A DNA stretch of 64,000 nt from Papaver somniferum (Eukaryota; Streptophyta; Magnoliopsida; Ranunculales; Papaveraceae). Below, piece after piece: positions 21,292-33,340 of this stretch. Position numbers and translations under genes: made by a program. Numbering within the stretch: the stretch's first letter is position 1; each line of letters begins with the position of its first letter. The stretch is from positions 7,540,088-7,604,087 of the forward strand of contig NC_039362.1 of the NCBI RefSeq assembly GCF_003573695.1. The letters run 5' to 3'. Below the pieces are notes generated by a model. The model ran no database searches. It saw nothing but the letters and a program-made list of their open reading frames with translations, and had not been told where the DNA came from.

Positions 21292-23119
21292 CAATTTTAG
21301 TGACAAAACTATTAATACATATGGAATACAAAAAAGATAAACTTTAGTGGCTCCTATTCCATAGTCTAATCTTCAATGTTCCTTGAAATCTTCGTCCTTT
21401 CAAGTAATCCAATGATCCCAAAGGTTGTAAGTTTAGCATCACCGTTGTTGAAGATCTGTAGCTATAACAATGAGAGAAATCGAGATTCTCGATCATCATT
21501 ATAATATAGTGACATAGTATTATTATGTAACATCAAAGTTCAATTGCATCACGACTTTAACAATAATACTACGGTGATATGTATCACTCCCCCTTAGTCA
21601 ATACTCCATCTCGATCATGGAAAACACTCCCCCTTACACAATGATCCGAAAACCATATGTAATTGTAGTGTGAACTACATTATTTCTCCCCCTTTTTGTC
21701 AATAAAATTAGCAAAGGTACAAGAACGGGTTCATAATGAAATTTCCACAAGAGACATTTCATAAACTAAAAGGAAAAATACATACCAACTTAATTTAGAT
21801 GCAATCATAAAGCCGAAGCTAAATGCATTCATCAAGGAGTTTTAAGATACAAGATAACCCCTTTAAAATTCCACAGCCGCACACCCCGCAAGATATTACC
21901 ATTAAGCACAAGTTCAAAAGAACTCTCCCCCATTAGATGTAATTCCCAAAGGAACAACAAGAGCGACCTTAATTTCGAAAGAAAAGTGGGATTTTTGATT
22001 GGACACCAAAAACCATGGGAATGATTTTCTATATCCAAAACTCAACCAAATTAATCACAAGTAAACCCATGATTAATATAATTGGAATACACAACTAAAT
22101 CAAACCACAAAAGTGATCAGTTTAATTGATTGTGCTCAACATAAGTAAACTTACGGAGCTATGTCTGAGTCAATCATACAGAGATGACTAACTTAACCGT
22201 TCAAATACTCAACATAAGGAAAACCTTACGGAATATATGACTACATTAACCAATAAAATATGTTAGTATAGCCGTTCATATACTCAACACAAGAACTTGT
22301 GGAATATATGAAAACTCAACTAGATTAATTACAATAGAACCTATAATTAATCTAATTGGAATACAAACAATCAAACTAATCACCGAAGTAATCAATTTAA
22401 TTGTTAAAGGATTTGCTCAACAAAAGAAGACTTTCGGACCAAATAACTAAATAACCAAACAATATGATTAATTTAGTTCATAATGCTCAACATATAATAT
22501 CTCACGGAACAACCAACCAAGCCAATAAGAATAATCGACTTAGTCGAATCGTGCTCAACATAAGACAAACAATGGAGCCTTCACGGCAATACATAATAAA
22601 ATGGATCAATGAAGATCAATACCGTGGATAACAAACAAGGATCTATTATATTTTCCATCATTATATGAATAAAGACATAATAGACTTTATCCTTGTCATA
22701 CAAAATATTTAATCCTATTTTCCATCAAATACATGACTGCATAGGCATAACTTTTGTATTTGTCAAAAGTCCGTTCGTTCTTTCATCAATACGAATATCA
22801 ATTTATGAACGACTTTACTTTTGACAACATATGGGACCTTCAAGTTCACGGACGCAAACAATACATATCCCATAAAAATATTGCAGTATACCAAACCACA
22901 AGATTAAATATTGCAAACCATCATCCTCCAAATATTTTTAGAATTTAAAACCAATAAACCTAAAAAATAACATAAGAAGATGAAAACAAAGATAGCTATG
23001 TGTAGTCACAATCATCGCTATTCAAAGCACTAGTTATTCTTCCAACTAAACCAAAAAGAAGACATCCTAGGCGTCTAAATCAACAACAAACTCTTATGCC
23101 AAACCCCAGACACTGACAA
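21292..23119 (-). other. B1 3' internal region, non-coding
   Basis: No gene supported. Repeated words such as CTCAACATAAG and CTTACGGA recur every 60-150 bp between 22130 and 22570, and three further CCCCC(T) tracts (minus-strand GGGGGAG) lie near 21590, 21630 and 21690. It corresponds to the region after 36364 in E and after 50480 in D, in opposite orientation. Confidence 0.6.
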
Positions 23120-23488
23120 TCAGATGGACGGCTCTGGAGACCCATGAGTTTTGTGATCATCGAGCTTATGAGTGACAACAACCTCATCAACCTTTGTGGA
23201 AACATCCTTTTTGAGAGGTTCTTTCACGCGGTTCTTCATGAGTGCAAGGTTACAATTAACCTTTTTTAACTCAGCTTTCACAGCATCAAGACACTTTATA
23301 GTTCCAACAAGTTGTTGAGTATCAATGATCACCTTAGTTGGAATCTTCTTCCCAATATCTGAGAAAGAATCAGGAGATCAAGGAAAAGATCCATCAACCT
23401 CAACAAGAGTTCCCTTCTCTTTATTAAACTCAAAGTATATACCATTATCAACAAAGTCTTCAGGTAAATCCCACGAAGAAGAAGCCAT
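23120..23488 (-). pseudogene. Small second ORF of B1
   Basis: The minus strand reads from an ATG at 23488 (MASSSWDLPEDFVDNG), meets one stop near 23380, and continues with DTQQLVGTIKCLDAVKAELK to the stop at 23120. The predicted protein is short, acidic then helical. A protein of similar size and place occurs in element E (35996-36363). Function unknown. Confidence 0.4.
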
Positions 23489-23865
23489 TGACGAGAAACT
23501 TAGAGTGGAAGTTTTAACTCAATAGGACAAGTATATAAACGTTTTGAGGAAATTAGGGTTTAAAGGTAGGTATATAAGACTAAGTTCAAAACCGTACATG
23601 TACCCTTATGAAGGCCCAACATAAAACATGTAATTTTTTGAAAGATAAGACAAAAATAACAAAAACACTACAAAAGAACGATAAAATACTCATGTGAAAG
23701 TATGTGACTGATTATCCATCTAAGAACGATAAGAAAATAGTTAGATAATCACAGTTACTTTGCACAGAGTATACCTATTTAATTCTCACACAACTAGGAT
23801 TTTTGGTAGGTGAGATATAAACCTTGTGATTAATTTACACAAGTATGAGCATCCAGCTCATTAAA

Positions 23866-25011
23866 TTAACATTGCTTTTGTTTAGCATTCCTTCTTTGAT
23901 TATCCATCAGTTTAGAAAAATAAGGCATAACATGTACTGCATATTCTTCTGAAGACTTTTTCTGAGGACTAAATCTATGACCTCTTGAAATTGGTTCAAG
24001 TGGATCATAATAGATGGGAATCCATTTTCTAGATTTAGATTTACCAAAAGCATAAACATGGGGAATACATTCATTAAAAACATGAGAGTTTAAATGGTTA
24101 GAATGTACCTGTAATCTGTGACGACTTCTAGAAAGAGATCCATGTTTATACGACTCTTGGTTTTCTGTGGGTATTTGGTTCACTGCGGTAGTCGATTGAC
24201 TATTTATTCCATTGACAGTTGATAGAAGCAAATTACGGAGTTTAGAATTTTGTTTCTTTCTTTCAAAATAATGGATAGCGTAGTGATCTCCTTTTCCACA
24301 GAAGGTACAGGTTCGTGGAGGTGAAGTAACAACATGCACTTGTTTGAACTTCATAGCCACCGGAGAAGATTGTAAGTTATGAACACTTTTCTTGACACAA
24401 TCTTCATCTGGAGAAACTTTCATTTTGTACAGTAACTCATGTGAATCAGTTTATGCAGAAGAGTTTTTCTTTAAAACAGAGTTTTCCTTTTCCAAGGATT
24501 TGCACTGTTCATGGGCTATGACAAGTGATGCTTCAAGTTCCTTTTTCTCAACACGAAGTCTGTCAAGATTAGATGAATGCGTCTTGATCAAACATATTTC
24601 TCTAATTGAGCCTTATTTAACCAGCTTTTCAAGACCACAAATCTTTTCACGCTGTTGATTGTTTTCTTGAAGAAGTTTCTCAATTTCCTTAGAGAATGAC
24701 CCTATAATGTTATAGAGTACCTGTTCACGATAAATAGACTTTTAGAATTCATCAATGAGCTGTAAATGATCCTTGAGATCAACAAACTCTATAGAATTTT
24801 TTGAAATTCTGGTGAGCTCCATTTCAGCTTTAGCCATTATGTCTAATGTCTCATTGGAGTAAGAATGATCAACACAAGATGAGACATTCTTCTTACCTCG
24901 GGATTCAAAAGAATCATCCAAGGAGTGACCCTTTGAGGTATTTCCGAGACACTTGACAAAGTTGACAGCTTTAGGAGGAATTTTGGTAGGCGTATGAGAT
25001 TCTGTCCACAT
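23866..25011 (-). pseudogene. Gag-like protein of B1 with degenerate zinc knuckle
   Basis: It begins just downstream of the PBS (MWTESHTPTKIPPKAVNFVK at 25011), passes through a charged coiled-coil region and frame breaks around 24740-24430, then a frame of 185 codons from 24423. That frame carries CTFCGKGDHYAIHYF near 24300-24255, a CX2CX4H knuckle in which the last cysteine is replaced. The region corresponds in position and style to the gag-like part of element C at 46590-47763, where the knuckle is intact. Confidence 0.5.
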
Positions 25012-25059
25012 ACTCAGATTACCACAAACACAGACTTACGAGGTCTTTAATGTGTTTGC

Positions 25060-25075
25060 CTGCTCTGATACCAAT
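25060..25075 (-). promoter_or_regulatory. Primer-binding site of B1
   Basis: Plus-strand CTGCTCTGATACCAATT; on the minus strand AATTGGTATCAGAGCAG, the complement of plant initiator tRNA-Met, directly next to the 5' LTR end. Confidence 0.9.
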
Positions 25076-27501
25076 TGAAAAAGTGGGGGTCTAACAACAC
25101 CACCCAATAATTCGATTAGCAATCTGTATGGACTAACTCTGAATACTTTGCTAGAGAATCAACTAGACAGTCAGACTCAATCTAGATAAAAAGTATCTCA
25201 AGGAGTTATTATCTCAATCTCTCGATTTGATCTTTACTCAAGCAAATAGAAATCTGCGAGTCTTTATCAAAGAGAGATAACTTGGACGGTACCAAAGACC
25301 AATGTCCAAGGATCAATCAATATCAATCAACAACCAAAGGTTGGATTTCCTATTGATGATCTTAACGCACAACCTGTATTATTTTTATTATATAAAAATA
25401 TAATGCGGAAAAGAAATAACACAGACACCAGAAGTTTTGTTAACGAGGAAACCGCAAATGCAGAAAAACCCCGGGACCTAGTCCAGATTGAATACACACT
25501 GTATTAAGCCGCTACAGACACTAACCTACTACAAGCTAACTTCGGACTGGACTATAGTTGAACCACAATCAGTCTCCCATCGATCCAAGGTACAGTTGGA
25601 CTCCTACGCCTCTGATCCCAGCAGGACACTGCGTACTTGATTCCCTTAGATGATCTCACCCACAACTAAGAGTTGCTGCAACCCAAAATCGCAGACTTGA
25701 CAATAAACAAATCTGTATCACGCAAAAAAGTTTATCAAAGGATAAATTTATCTCCCACAGAAAAACTTTAGGTTTTGTTCCGTCTTTTGATATATAATCA
25801 AGGTGAACAGGAACCAATTGATAATCCGGTCTTATATTCCCGAAGAACAACCTAGATTAATCAATCACCTCTCAACAAGCCTTCCTGACTACACAGGCGG
25901 TTTGTCGAGGAATCAGAAACAATGAGACGAAGATGTTTGTGACTTCTTTATCTTGCCTATCGGAGAACTCTCACGATCTCAAGCCAATCAAAGATTGTAC
26001 TCGTACGATAGAATATGCAAGATCAGATCACACAACTACGATAAAAGTAATATCGGTCTGGTTTCACAATCCCAATGAAGTATTTAAGTCGTTAACCTGG
26101 TTTTAGAGAAGAAAACCAAAGGTTAAAGGAGAATCGACTCTAGCGAGCGCACTAGTATCACACAAGACGTGTGGGGATTAGTTTTTCTCAAAGCTATATG
26201 TCTCCTTTATTTATATATAGTTTTCAAATCAGGTTTTTGCCTTAGTTACAAAGCAATCCATATTCACCGTTAGATGAAAACCTGATTTAAATTCAAGCTA
26301 ATATTTCTCAACCGTTAGATCGAAAACTTAGCTTGTCACACACTTTTACTGGGTTCGTGAAAACCTTGCCAAACGTGTACGTGTATATTGGTTCAACATA
26401 GTAACCCAAAAGGTTAACCATATAAGCATTTCATATTAACCTTGTTATTCTTCACCATAACTAGTTCAAATGACTCAAATGAACTAGTTATAGAGTTGTT
26501 CAATTGCTATGAGATCTCATGTACGACACAAGACACAATTGAAACAAAGATGATTCGATTCGATTGAATCGGCTCATGAACTTATAGCCACGGTTTGCAT
26601 AGAGCATTCTTTAGTAATTTAAGATTCATGTTCAGAGCACATCTTTAGATCATAACCACTTAATCTCACAAACAAGTTCGCGGACTTAAGATAACCGGTT
26701 GAATTTTCCAAACTCAGTAGAAAATCTCAGCAAGGAGACTTCCGCCAGTTCGCGGACTAGGTTCGCGGACTTAACACGCAAACGAGTCTTTGGAAAATCC
26801 AGCAGAAATTCTCGGGAAGAGAACTTCCGTCAGTTCGCGGACTTGGCAAAGCCAATTCCTCCGGTTCTTCACTCAATCAACAACGCTCGAAAACTTCGGA
26901 TTAAGTAATAAGACTTATACACATGTATGTTACCACACAATGCTTATATCCATCATTGGTTATATAGACCTAAACTCTCATTCCAACCATTGAAACATTC
27001 TCAGAGGAAGTTATTCAGTCGTTATTCACAGACCTTTCTCGTCAGAGCAATTTCCAAAGCAATTGAAATGTTTCATGACTTTCCTCACTAGGTGAAGATA
27101 AACTTGATCAAAGCGAAACGCTTTACCAACACATGATTCGAGAAAAAGATAAGCATCGAATACTCAACTCGAAATATCAAATGTGTATGATCCAATCTAT
27201 ATAGCATACGACTTTTGTCTCATAAGAAGTAGGAGGTAGAATAGATTGACTTTTGAGTGATAGATAAGTTCAAGTCTCCACATACCTTATGGTTGATTAA
27301 GTTCCACGGTTCCTTGAGTAGATCTTCGTCGTTGTATGATGAATCGCCATGAAGTCCTTGAGCTCACTACACTTTTCTATCCTAGTCCGAGACTTAGCTA
27401 TAATAGGCTATAAATCAAGACTCATAGTTTTGATCACTAACATTGACAACACATGCTTGATATAGCAACGCATGCGAGGTTGACCGAGTTATGCTCTAAA
27501 A
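25076..27501 (-). repeat. 5' LTR of B1 (LTR family B)
   Basis: 2426 bp, closely similar to the left LTR. The terminus reads TGCTCTAAAA where the left copy reads TGCTCTAACA. The TATA-like stretch near 26205-26222 is slightly expanded, and the GTTCGCGGACT array near 26675-26845 is rearranged relative to the left copy. Confidence 0.85.
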
Positions 27502-27574
27502 ATAATGAATTCTTGTAATTTGTTTATCCATATGATGTAAGAGTTTTGTCACTAAAATTAACAAAGGGGGAGAT
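27502..27574 (+). promoter_or_regulatory. A1 interior after the B1 insertion, with polypurine tract
   Basis: Contains GTCACTAAAATTAACAAAGG followed by GGGGAGAT directly before the 3' LTR. It shows that the 27575 LTR belongs to a plus-strand element whose interior was split by B1. Confidence 0.8.
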
Positions 27575-28311
27575 TGTTAGAGCATTGCCCGGTTGAACCC
27601 ACCAAGCGTCGGTATGTCAAGTTTGGTTGTCATATTTTAGTGAATCAAAACTCATGTTAAGAGTCGCTTGATTATGTACTAGAGTAAACTTCGTATAGGT
27701 TAGCTTGAAAGTATTTGGATATGAGACATTACAAGTATTGCGAAGTCCTGAAGATGTGAAGAATCAAGGAGCTACAACGACAACAATCATCCTTCCACTT
27801 GAGGTTAGTGATATTTGACTTGAAATGTTTCATTCCCTAACGTATCTTTCAAGTCGTGCATATTGAAAACATAACTGCGAAGCATATTTGAACTCTAGAT
27901 AGACATAGTATTAAGGAATACGATACGAGGTTTATTGCTTAACCATTAAACTTTGTAGATAAGATATCGCCATAATCATTTGAATGCTATTGTGATTATG
28001 TATGGGTATAAGGTGAGGATTTCATCCTAGGGAACAATGTTTACATGTGTTCTAAGGAAGTAAGTTTATAAACTTCTTTGTGGACCGAAAATGAATTTGC
28101 CAGGTGTTATTGGTTTTGTTATTCATTGCATATCTTATGAAAAACCAATATATGTGATAGAGTATAACCGCTCACAACTTGTTGTGTTCTTGGTAGAACT
28201 ATTCACAAAGGCCTGACTTATGTATTGGTATAACTTTTATTAGTAAAACCGATCTTAAGTAATCACCTATGGTATGATCGGAATTTGTTGTCTGACCAAT
28301 TAAAAGTAAAG

Positions 28312-28507
28312 GGGAACCGATCCTTTTAAGGGGTGTAGTACATCAAGGGGAACTGATCCTTGTATGGGGTGCGGCAAGGTTTATAGCAGAAAGGGGAACC
28401 GATCATATGAACATGTGCAACACGTTTTAGGCAAAGGGGAACCGATCCTATGGACATGTGCAACACATATAAGTTAGATACCATATATATGTGGGGAACC
28501 GATCCTA
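28312..28507 (+). repeat. Five spaced copies of GGGGAACCGATCC in LTR U3
   Basis: Copies near 28312, 28348, 28392, 28436 and 28493, spaced by 36-57 bp. The full LTR at 43715 has a matching array (44440-44620) with different spacing. They lie about 0.6 kb upstream of the TATA box once the CACTA insert is removed. They may be enhancer-like units, but nothing in the sequence proves it. Confidence 0.7.
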
Positions 28508-29383
28508 ATACCTAGTCAACCGAATTTTTGGAAAGATAGTGTGACTATGCACAGTACTCACATGGAGGTAGAACCGAAACTTGTTTTGGTAGAACCGTAA
28601 CCCATGATTGTGATTGAATGTTGGTTTGATCAATCACATAGTTCTTGAAAGTCAGATTAACCAATTTTAAACTTGTTTGGAAGTGTGGCAAATCGGTTTC
28701 AAGGTTGTAAGTGTGAAAGAGAACTTCATTACACCAAATTCTGAAATTCGTAACTAAAATTCGTAACGGCTTACTGGCCGATACGAAATTTCTGTTACAA
28801 ATGGCCGTTACGGATTTTTGGAAAATTCGTAACAAGGGGGAGCCGTTACAATGTTTTTTTAGGCGTGCCAGTCACACGCTTGGTCACACTAAGGTCGTAA
28901 CACCTGAAATTTTTAGGCGTGCCATTCACATGCTTACTATTGTTTTTCCACCCAAGAATCTTTGACCTAGAGGATATTTCCTCCCCTCCCCTAACCTAGA
29001 TAATCTTTTCTCCCTCTTCTCTCGACTTTCCATTTTCACTTATCTTTTTTTTCTCCTCCTGCGCCTCTTTTCTTCCCTCTCAACTGCAGACTAATCATCT
29101 GATCTTTTTAGAACTGATCTTCAATCATCTGCTCATCGAGTTTAGGATTTCGATCTGTGTAAGTCATTATCAGTTTTTTCGATTGCAGGGTTTCGATCTT
29201 CAATCATCTGCTCATCGTGTTTAGGGTTTCGATCTGTGTAAGTCATTATCAATTTTTTCGATTTTAGGGTTTCATTATCTGTTAAATCATATTTTAGGGT
29301 TTCATTTAAATTAGGTTTTTGTTCTTGATTTGGTTGTGATTTGTAGGTGTTGTTGCATGATGTATTTGGTTTTTTCAGGAGAA

Positions 29384-29592
29384 ATGGAAGGTAAATTCTC
29401 CTTTAATCCCTCTTTCTGTATCATTAATTTCTGTTATTTTTTAATTATTTGGTGATTTTTTGAGGCTGAAATCAATTGTTTCGATTTTTATTTACAGTTT
29501 GTTGCTGAGGAGTATTCTTTGCTAGAGAGCTTGCTAAAGATGGTTACTCTGGTGTTGAAGTTAGGGTTACTCATATCATCCTGTGAGAAATG
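29384..29592 (+). pseudogene. Captured fragment of ribosomal protein S3
   Basis: After a probable intron (donor AAG/GTAAATT at about 29390, acceptor TTTACAG at 29498) the sequence reads FVAE, then a frameshift, then VFFARELAKDGYSGVEVRVT, which is the N-terminal KH-side segment of cytosolic uS3. The ELNEVLT-like stretch is deleted and the frame ends at a stop near 29583. Intron retention shows capture at the DNA level. Confidence 0.75.
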
Positions 29593-29856
29593 AAATCAGC
29601 ATCAAATGTAACTCAAGGTTTTGATTTAGTTTTGTGATATATTTGAATTTGAAAGTAGAGTTTTGAATCATACTGTGTAACTGAATCTGGGTTTTCTTTG
29701 TTAGTTTTTATTTAAGGAGTAAGTAGGTGATTGAAGAGAACATAGATTGAAAATAGCGGAGAAGCATATATCTTGTTGTGAGTATTAATCTTCTGTCAAC
29801 ATTCTGCCGGTTTCAATGTAATTTTCATTTACAGTTTATTCGTCGAATGTGAATCG

Positions 29857-30490
29857 TATGGGCTGTGTTAAAATTGATGATATACTAATTGTGGTTCAAC
29901 AATGGATTGATTGTCTTCGTCATGAATCCATTGCTAATCTTCTTCAAATCCCATCTGAAATCAGTCAGCTTAGGAAAATTGTTCCTTTCTAATTGGGGTT
30001 TGCTTATAATGGTTAAAATTAGTTCCTTACGTTTCTATCAGTAGTGGCATGATTTATTGATATGTTATATTCAATTACTAGGATTATTGGCCTTGTTCGC
30101 TAAAGGAATTTGTCCAGACATTAAGATATCTTGTTTCCTAGAGAGCCAACAGATTTACAAAGGGTATGTCCAGATTCTTGTATTGCAATTGGCTTATGTA
30201 ATCCAATTTGAGTATGTTGATCATTGTGTATGCTATAAATTTACTTGGTTAAGTTCTTGCAGGTGTTACGTAAATTTACTCGGGCCTTAAGTGGGACTAT
30301 TAAGTGGGACTCTTGTCTTACTCAAAATCCTGTAAGTTATTGTTACCATGTTCTTTTGTTTTTGTTCTGTAGGACTGTATATGATTTCTATACTTCCAAC
30401 CACTTTTGCAGAACTGCGAGCGTGGGAATACTTATTTTGAGAGTGACAAAGGCAATAACACAATTGCCTCGCTAACTGTCAATAAGCTCT
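29857..30490 (+). other. Other exon-like segments inside the CACTA, unidentified
   Basis: A short frame at 29859-29993 reads MGCVKIDDILIVVQQWIDCL and continues RHESIANLLQIPSEISQL. A second segment (about 30265-30330, ending NP before GTAAGTT) joins, across a GT-AG intron, to NCERGNTYFESDKGNNTIAS near 30411-30470. Both look like fragments of real exons because borders and codon use fit, but I do not recognise the proteins. Confidence 0.35.
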
Positions 30491-30618
30491 TTTTCTTCAG
30501 GTTCTATTTTTGATTTAGTAAGCTACTATAGATCATCTGTATTGCTTTTAATTAATGTCGAGTAATCGTCAATTTTAAGTTCTAATATTGATCTTAAAAC
30601 GGCTTTTCGGATAAAATT

Positions 30619-31697
30619 AGGTTCATTGCTCTTAAAATAAGGACCTTCTAGGAGAAGGTGATGATACAAAGATCAAGATTCTGGTGAGTAAATCTTTTAG
30701 TGAAGTTTATACAAGTGTGGATTATGTGGCTTGTATGAGATGATAAGTGATAACCATATTTTCCTGTCGTAACTAAAACTAATTTTGGTTTTGTTTATTT
30801 GCAGATGAAATTAGACAAGGAACAGAAAATCCTGTCAATTCGTGACCGTGGCATAAGAATGACAAAGGAAGATCTTATTAAGGACTTCAAAACTAATACA
30901 AAAACTGGAACTTCTGGTATTTTTTATACATATGGGGCTTCTTATTTACATTTACCTCCCTGTTTTAATTTGATGGTGAATAACTATGGGTGATATTGGT
31001 TTCTATACATACAGCCTTTGTGGAGAAAATGCAGACAGTTGGCGACTTCAATTTAATTGGGCAGTTTGGAGTTGGGTTTTACTGTCTATCTTGTTGTCGA
31101 TTATGTCGAAGTCATTAGCAAGCATAATGATCACAAACAGTAGGTGTTTTACATTACTGCATTTGCTAGATATTTTTCATGATCTTTGTTAAAAATATCT
31201 CAAATACAATCTTGTAATACTGGTTTCAGGTACATATGGAAGTCTAAGGCTGATGAAAAGTTTTTGTTATTTCTGAGGATGAATTGAATGAACCACTAGG
31301 ACGAGGAACTGAGATTAGGTTGCATCTAAGCTGGGGAATTTTGGAGGAAGATAAACTTAAAGTGAGCACTTGAATTTTATGTATAATTCTATTGGGTATT
31401 TACTTTCCATCCCCTTAGCGTGCCAACGAAAACATTATCCAGAAAATTTCCTCCCCCTTTCTTTTAGTTTGTATGATCTAATTGGTGCCTGCGGATGATG
31501 TAACCAAGGAAGTGGATGTTGAAGTTCCAGCAGACGAAAATGACAGCGAAGCTGAATCATGCACGTACTTAACATATTTAAATGATCATACATGAACTCC
31601 TCTCACATGGTTTTACTCTTGCAAACAGCTGAAAGGAGTTTAATAGAGGGTGAAGAAGTAGAAGAAGATGGTGAGAAATACAAACTGGACAAATAGA
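30619..31697 (+). pseudogene. Captured HSP90 (endoplasmin-type) gene fragment, six exons
   Basis: Exon pieces with GT-AG borders follow the HSP90 ATPase domain in order. 30619-30682 holds IRFIALK, frameshift, GEGDDTKIKIL. About 30805-30919 reads KLDKEQKILSIRDRGIRMTK and EDLIKDFKTNTKTGTS. 31013-31141 reads FVEKMQTVGDFNLIGQFGVG then, one base out of frame, VYLVVDYVEVISKHNDHKQ. 31229-31360 reads YIWKSKADEK and EDELNEPLGRGTEIRLHL. 31490-31560 reads VTKEVDVEVPADENDSEAES. 31629-31697 reads AERSLIEGEEVEEDGEK. The KEVDVEVPADE segment before an acidic linker points to the ER paralogue (endoplasmin/GRP94) over cytosolic HSP90. The IRDRGIRMTK motif has lost the second glycine of the DxGxG box. Frameshifts make it non-functional. 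Confidence 0.82.
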
Positions 31698-31779
31698 CTG
31701 GATTGACCAAGGTAATCAACAATCTTTTGCTTACCTATCTTCTCCACCCGAGTTTTCATTTGAGGTCTTAATTGGGATT

Positions 31780-32700
31780 TGATTACAGGTAATCTTCCTG
31801 GATGTTTTCTCCGAGCTAAAGCCATTGGTCTCATGCCTATGATCGACCAGGTAATATTCATGCTATGCACTGGCTTAACATTTTCCTGGTTTATGAAGAG
31901 AATCTAAAATGGCATCTCATCTCATTGCGTGGATGTATGATAAATGCATATCAGTGTTCTTGGCGGGTTAGTGTTAATACGGTACTTATACAAGGTCAGT
32001 TGTTTGCATTTTATCTAAAGGAATGCTATGTTAAGAGGTATTATTGCATTTTATATAAGCAATGGATTTGCTGACATTATGCTACTTTCTGATGATAAAT
32101 TCCATTGAAGGTATCTGCATATCCATGTTGGCTGGCCTCTATATCGAAGATGTGGGCATGCATTTGAGGTAATGTGCTGCGAAGAAACTCTCATGTTGGG
32201 TCTTTACTCTTTATTTACTGCTCTAGTTTAATATGAAATTTTATTGTTTACTAGGCATTCAAGTTGATTGTGGCTGATCCTGATACCAATCAAAGCTTGC
32301 ACTGAAGCAATAGATGGCCACAAGGATAAACTGGTAGTAAAGGAGGCACCAAGAGCAGTGAGTATTAACTTTCTTGAAGTCAATCTTAAAACCTACAACA
32401 TGTACCGTAAGAGCTATGTAACATGTGGTTGTGTAAACACTTTTATTCATTTTAGTAAACAACTATGGAGTATGAATTATGAAACTGAATTTGAATGCTA
32501 GTGAGCAAGCACGATGACGACTTGCCTAGTATAGAAGGAATGTAAAAGACTGTTTACGTACTTACCAGAATTTGATACTTAACATAATTTTTTTTGGTAC
32601 TTAGAAGAATTTGTATTCTTTCTTAATAGAACTGAATGAATTTTGATGTAAATAGATTGAAGCAATTATTGTTGAATGTGGATGGATTGAAAGGTTTGTA
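31780..32700 (+). other. CACTA interior, right part; possible small exon remnants
   Basis: Segments such as NLPGCFLRAKAIGLMPMIDQ (near 31793-31852) and TEAIDGHKDKLVVKEAPRAV (near 32303-32360) look exon-like and end at GT donors, but I cannot assign them. The ORFs in this stretch are otherwise short and unsupported. Confidence 0.3.
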
Positions 32701-33330
32701 CAGGGGTAGTATTTGGAATTCCGGTTTCCGTTTTGACCAGGGCAATGTTGACCAGCAGTAAATTTTTTTGCTGTTACGAAAAACTTCGTAACGGCTACAA
32801 GGTGTTACGACCGTCAGGTTACAAAATTTCGTAGCGGCTCATGCTTGTTACGACTCACAACGTAGTAACGGCTGGAAGCTGTTACAAAGGCCGTTGCAAC
32901 CCAAAATTCGTAATGGCCCGATTTGCGTTGCAAAAAAATTATAATACCCCTTTTTGAACAGGAAGGGCCGTGACAACCCCTTTTAGTAACGTCTCATTTC
33001 TGTTTCTAATCCCAGAATTTAGTGTAGTGCTTACAATGTAAAGATGCCGACAAACTTTAAACACGTGATGTTTCCTTAACGGCTAAGGGAAGAGAATCCC
33101 AGGATCGAAACATAAGTAAGTTAAGAATCTTTTAATCAAGGTTATTAATTTCATTTTGTAAGGAAATTTCAGAATTAATAATGTGCATTTACTAATTAGA
33201 TTTTCCGAGCGATTTCGATCATTTTTGGACAGAGCATTTCCAAGAATTATGAAAACCGAATCTGTGCTTTTATGAATATCTTGAGAATATTTTCGGTTTT
33301 GGAAATTCCTTGGTGTCCAAACTTCCTTGT

Positions 33331-33340
33331 CTATAAATAC
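33331..33340 (+). promoter_or_regulatory. TATA box of the family-A LTR
   Basis: CTATAAATAC, conserved at 45177-45186 and 48592-48601 in the other family-A LTRs, each followed by A(C/T)ACGAA. Confidence 0.65.

Larger units (their letters stand above)
18846..27501 (-). mobile_element. Element B1: complete non-autonomous copia-type element inserted in A1
   Basis: Two long LTRs (18846-21277 and 25076-27501) in direct orientation bracket a 3.8-kb interior. On the minus strand the order is 5' LTR (right), PBS TTGGTATCAGAGCAG, gag-like region, small ORF, non-coding region, polypurine tract and 3' LTR (left). The flanking 5 bp are GTAAT (18841-18845) and ATAAT (27502-27506), a near-perfect target duplication. 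After B1 the A1 interior resumes and reaches its polypurine tract within 75 bp. No RT or integrase is present. Confidence 0.85.
28727..33029. mobile_element. CACTA transposon (4.3 kb) with captured host gene pieces
   Basis: The left end CATTACACCAAATTCTG and the inverted right end (CACTACACTAAATTCTG on the minus strand) match at 15 of 17 positions. The 3-bp target duplication CTT occurs at 28724-28726 and 33030-33032. Both ends carry the sub-terminal word GTAACGGC and variants in both orientations (28750-28860 and 32770-33000), as usual for CACTA transposase-binding regions. The interior contains no transposase. It holds pieces of at least two host genes (ribosomal protein S3 and an HSP90) and further exon-like segments. 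Confidence 0.88.
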
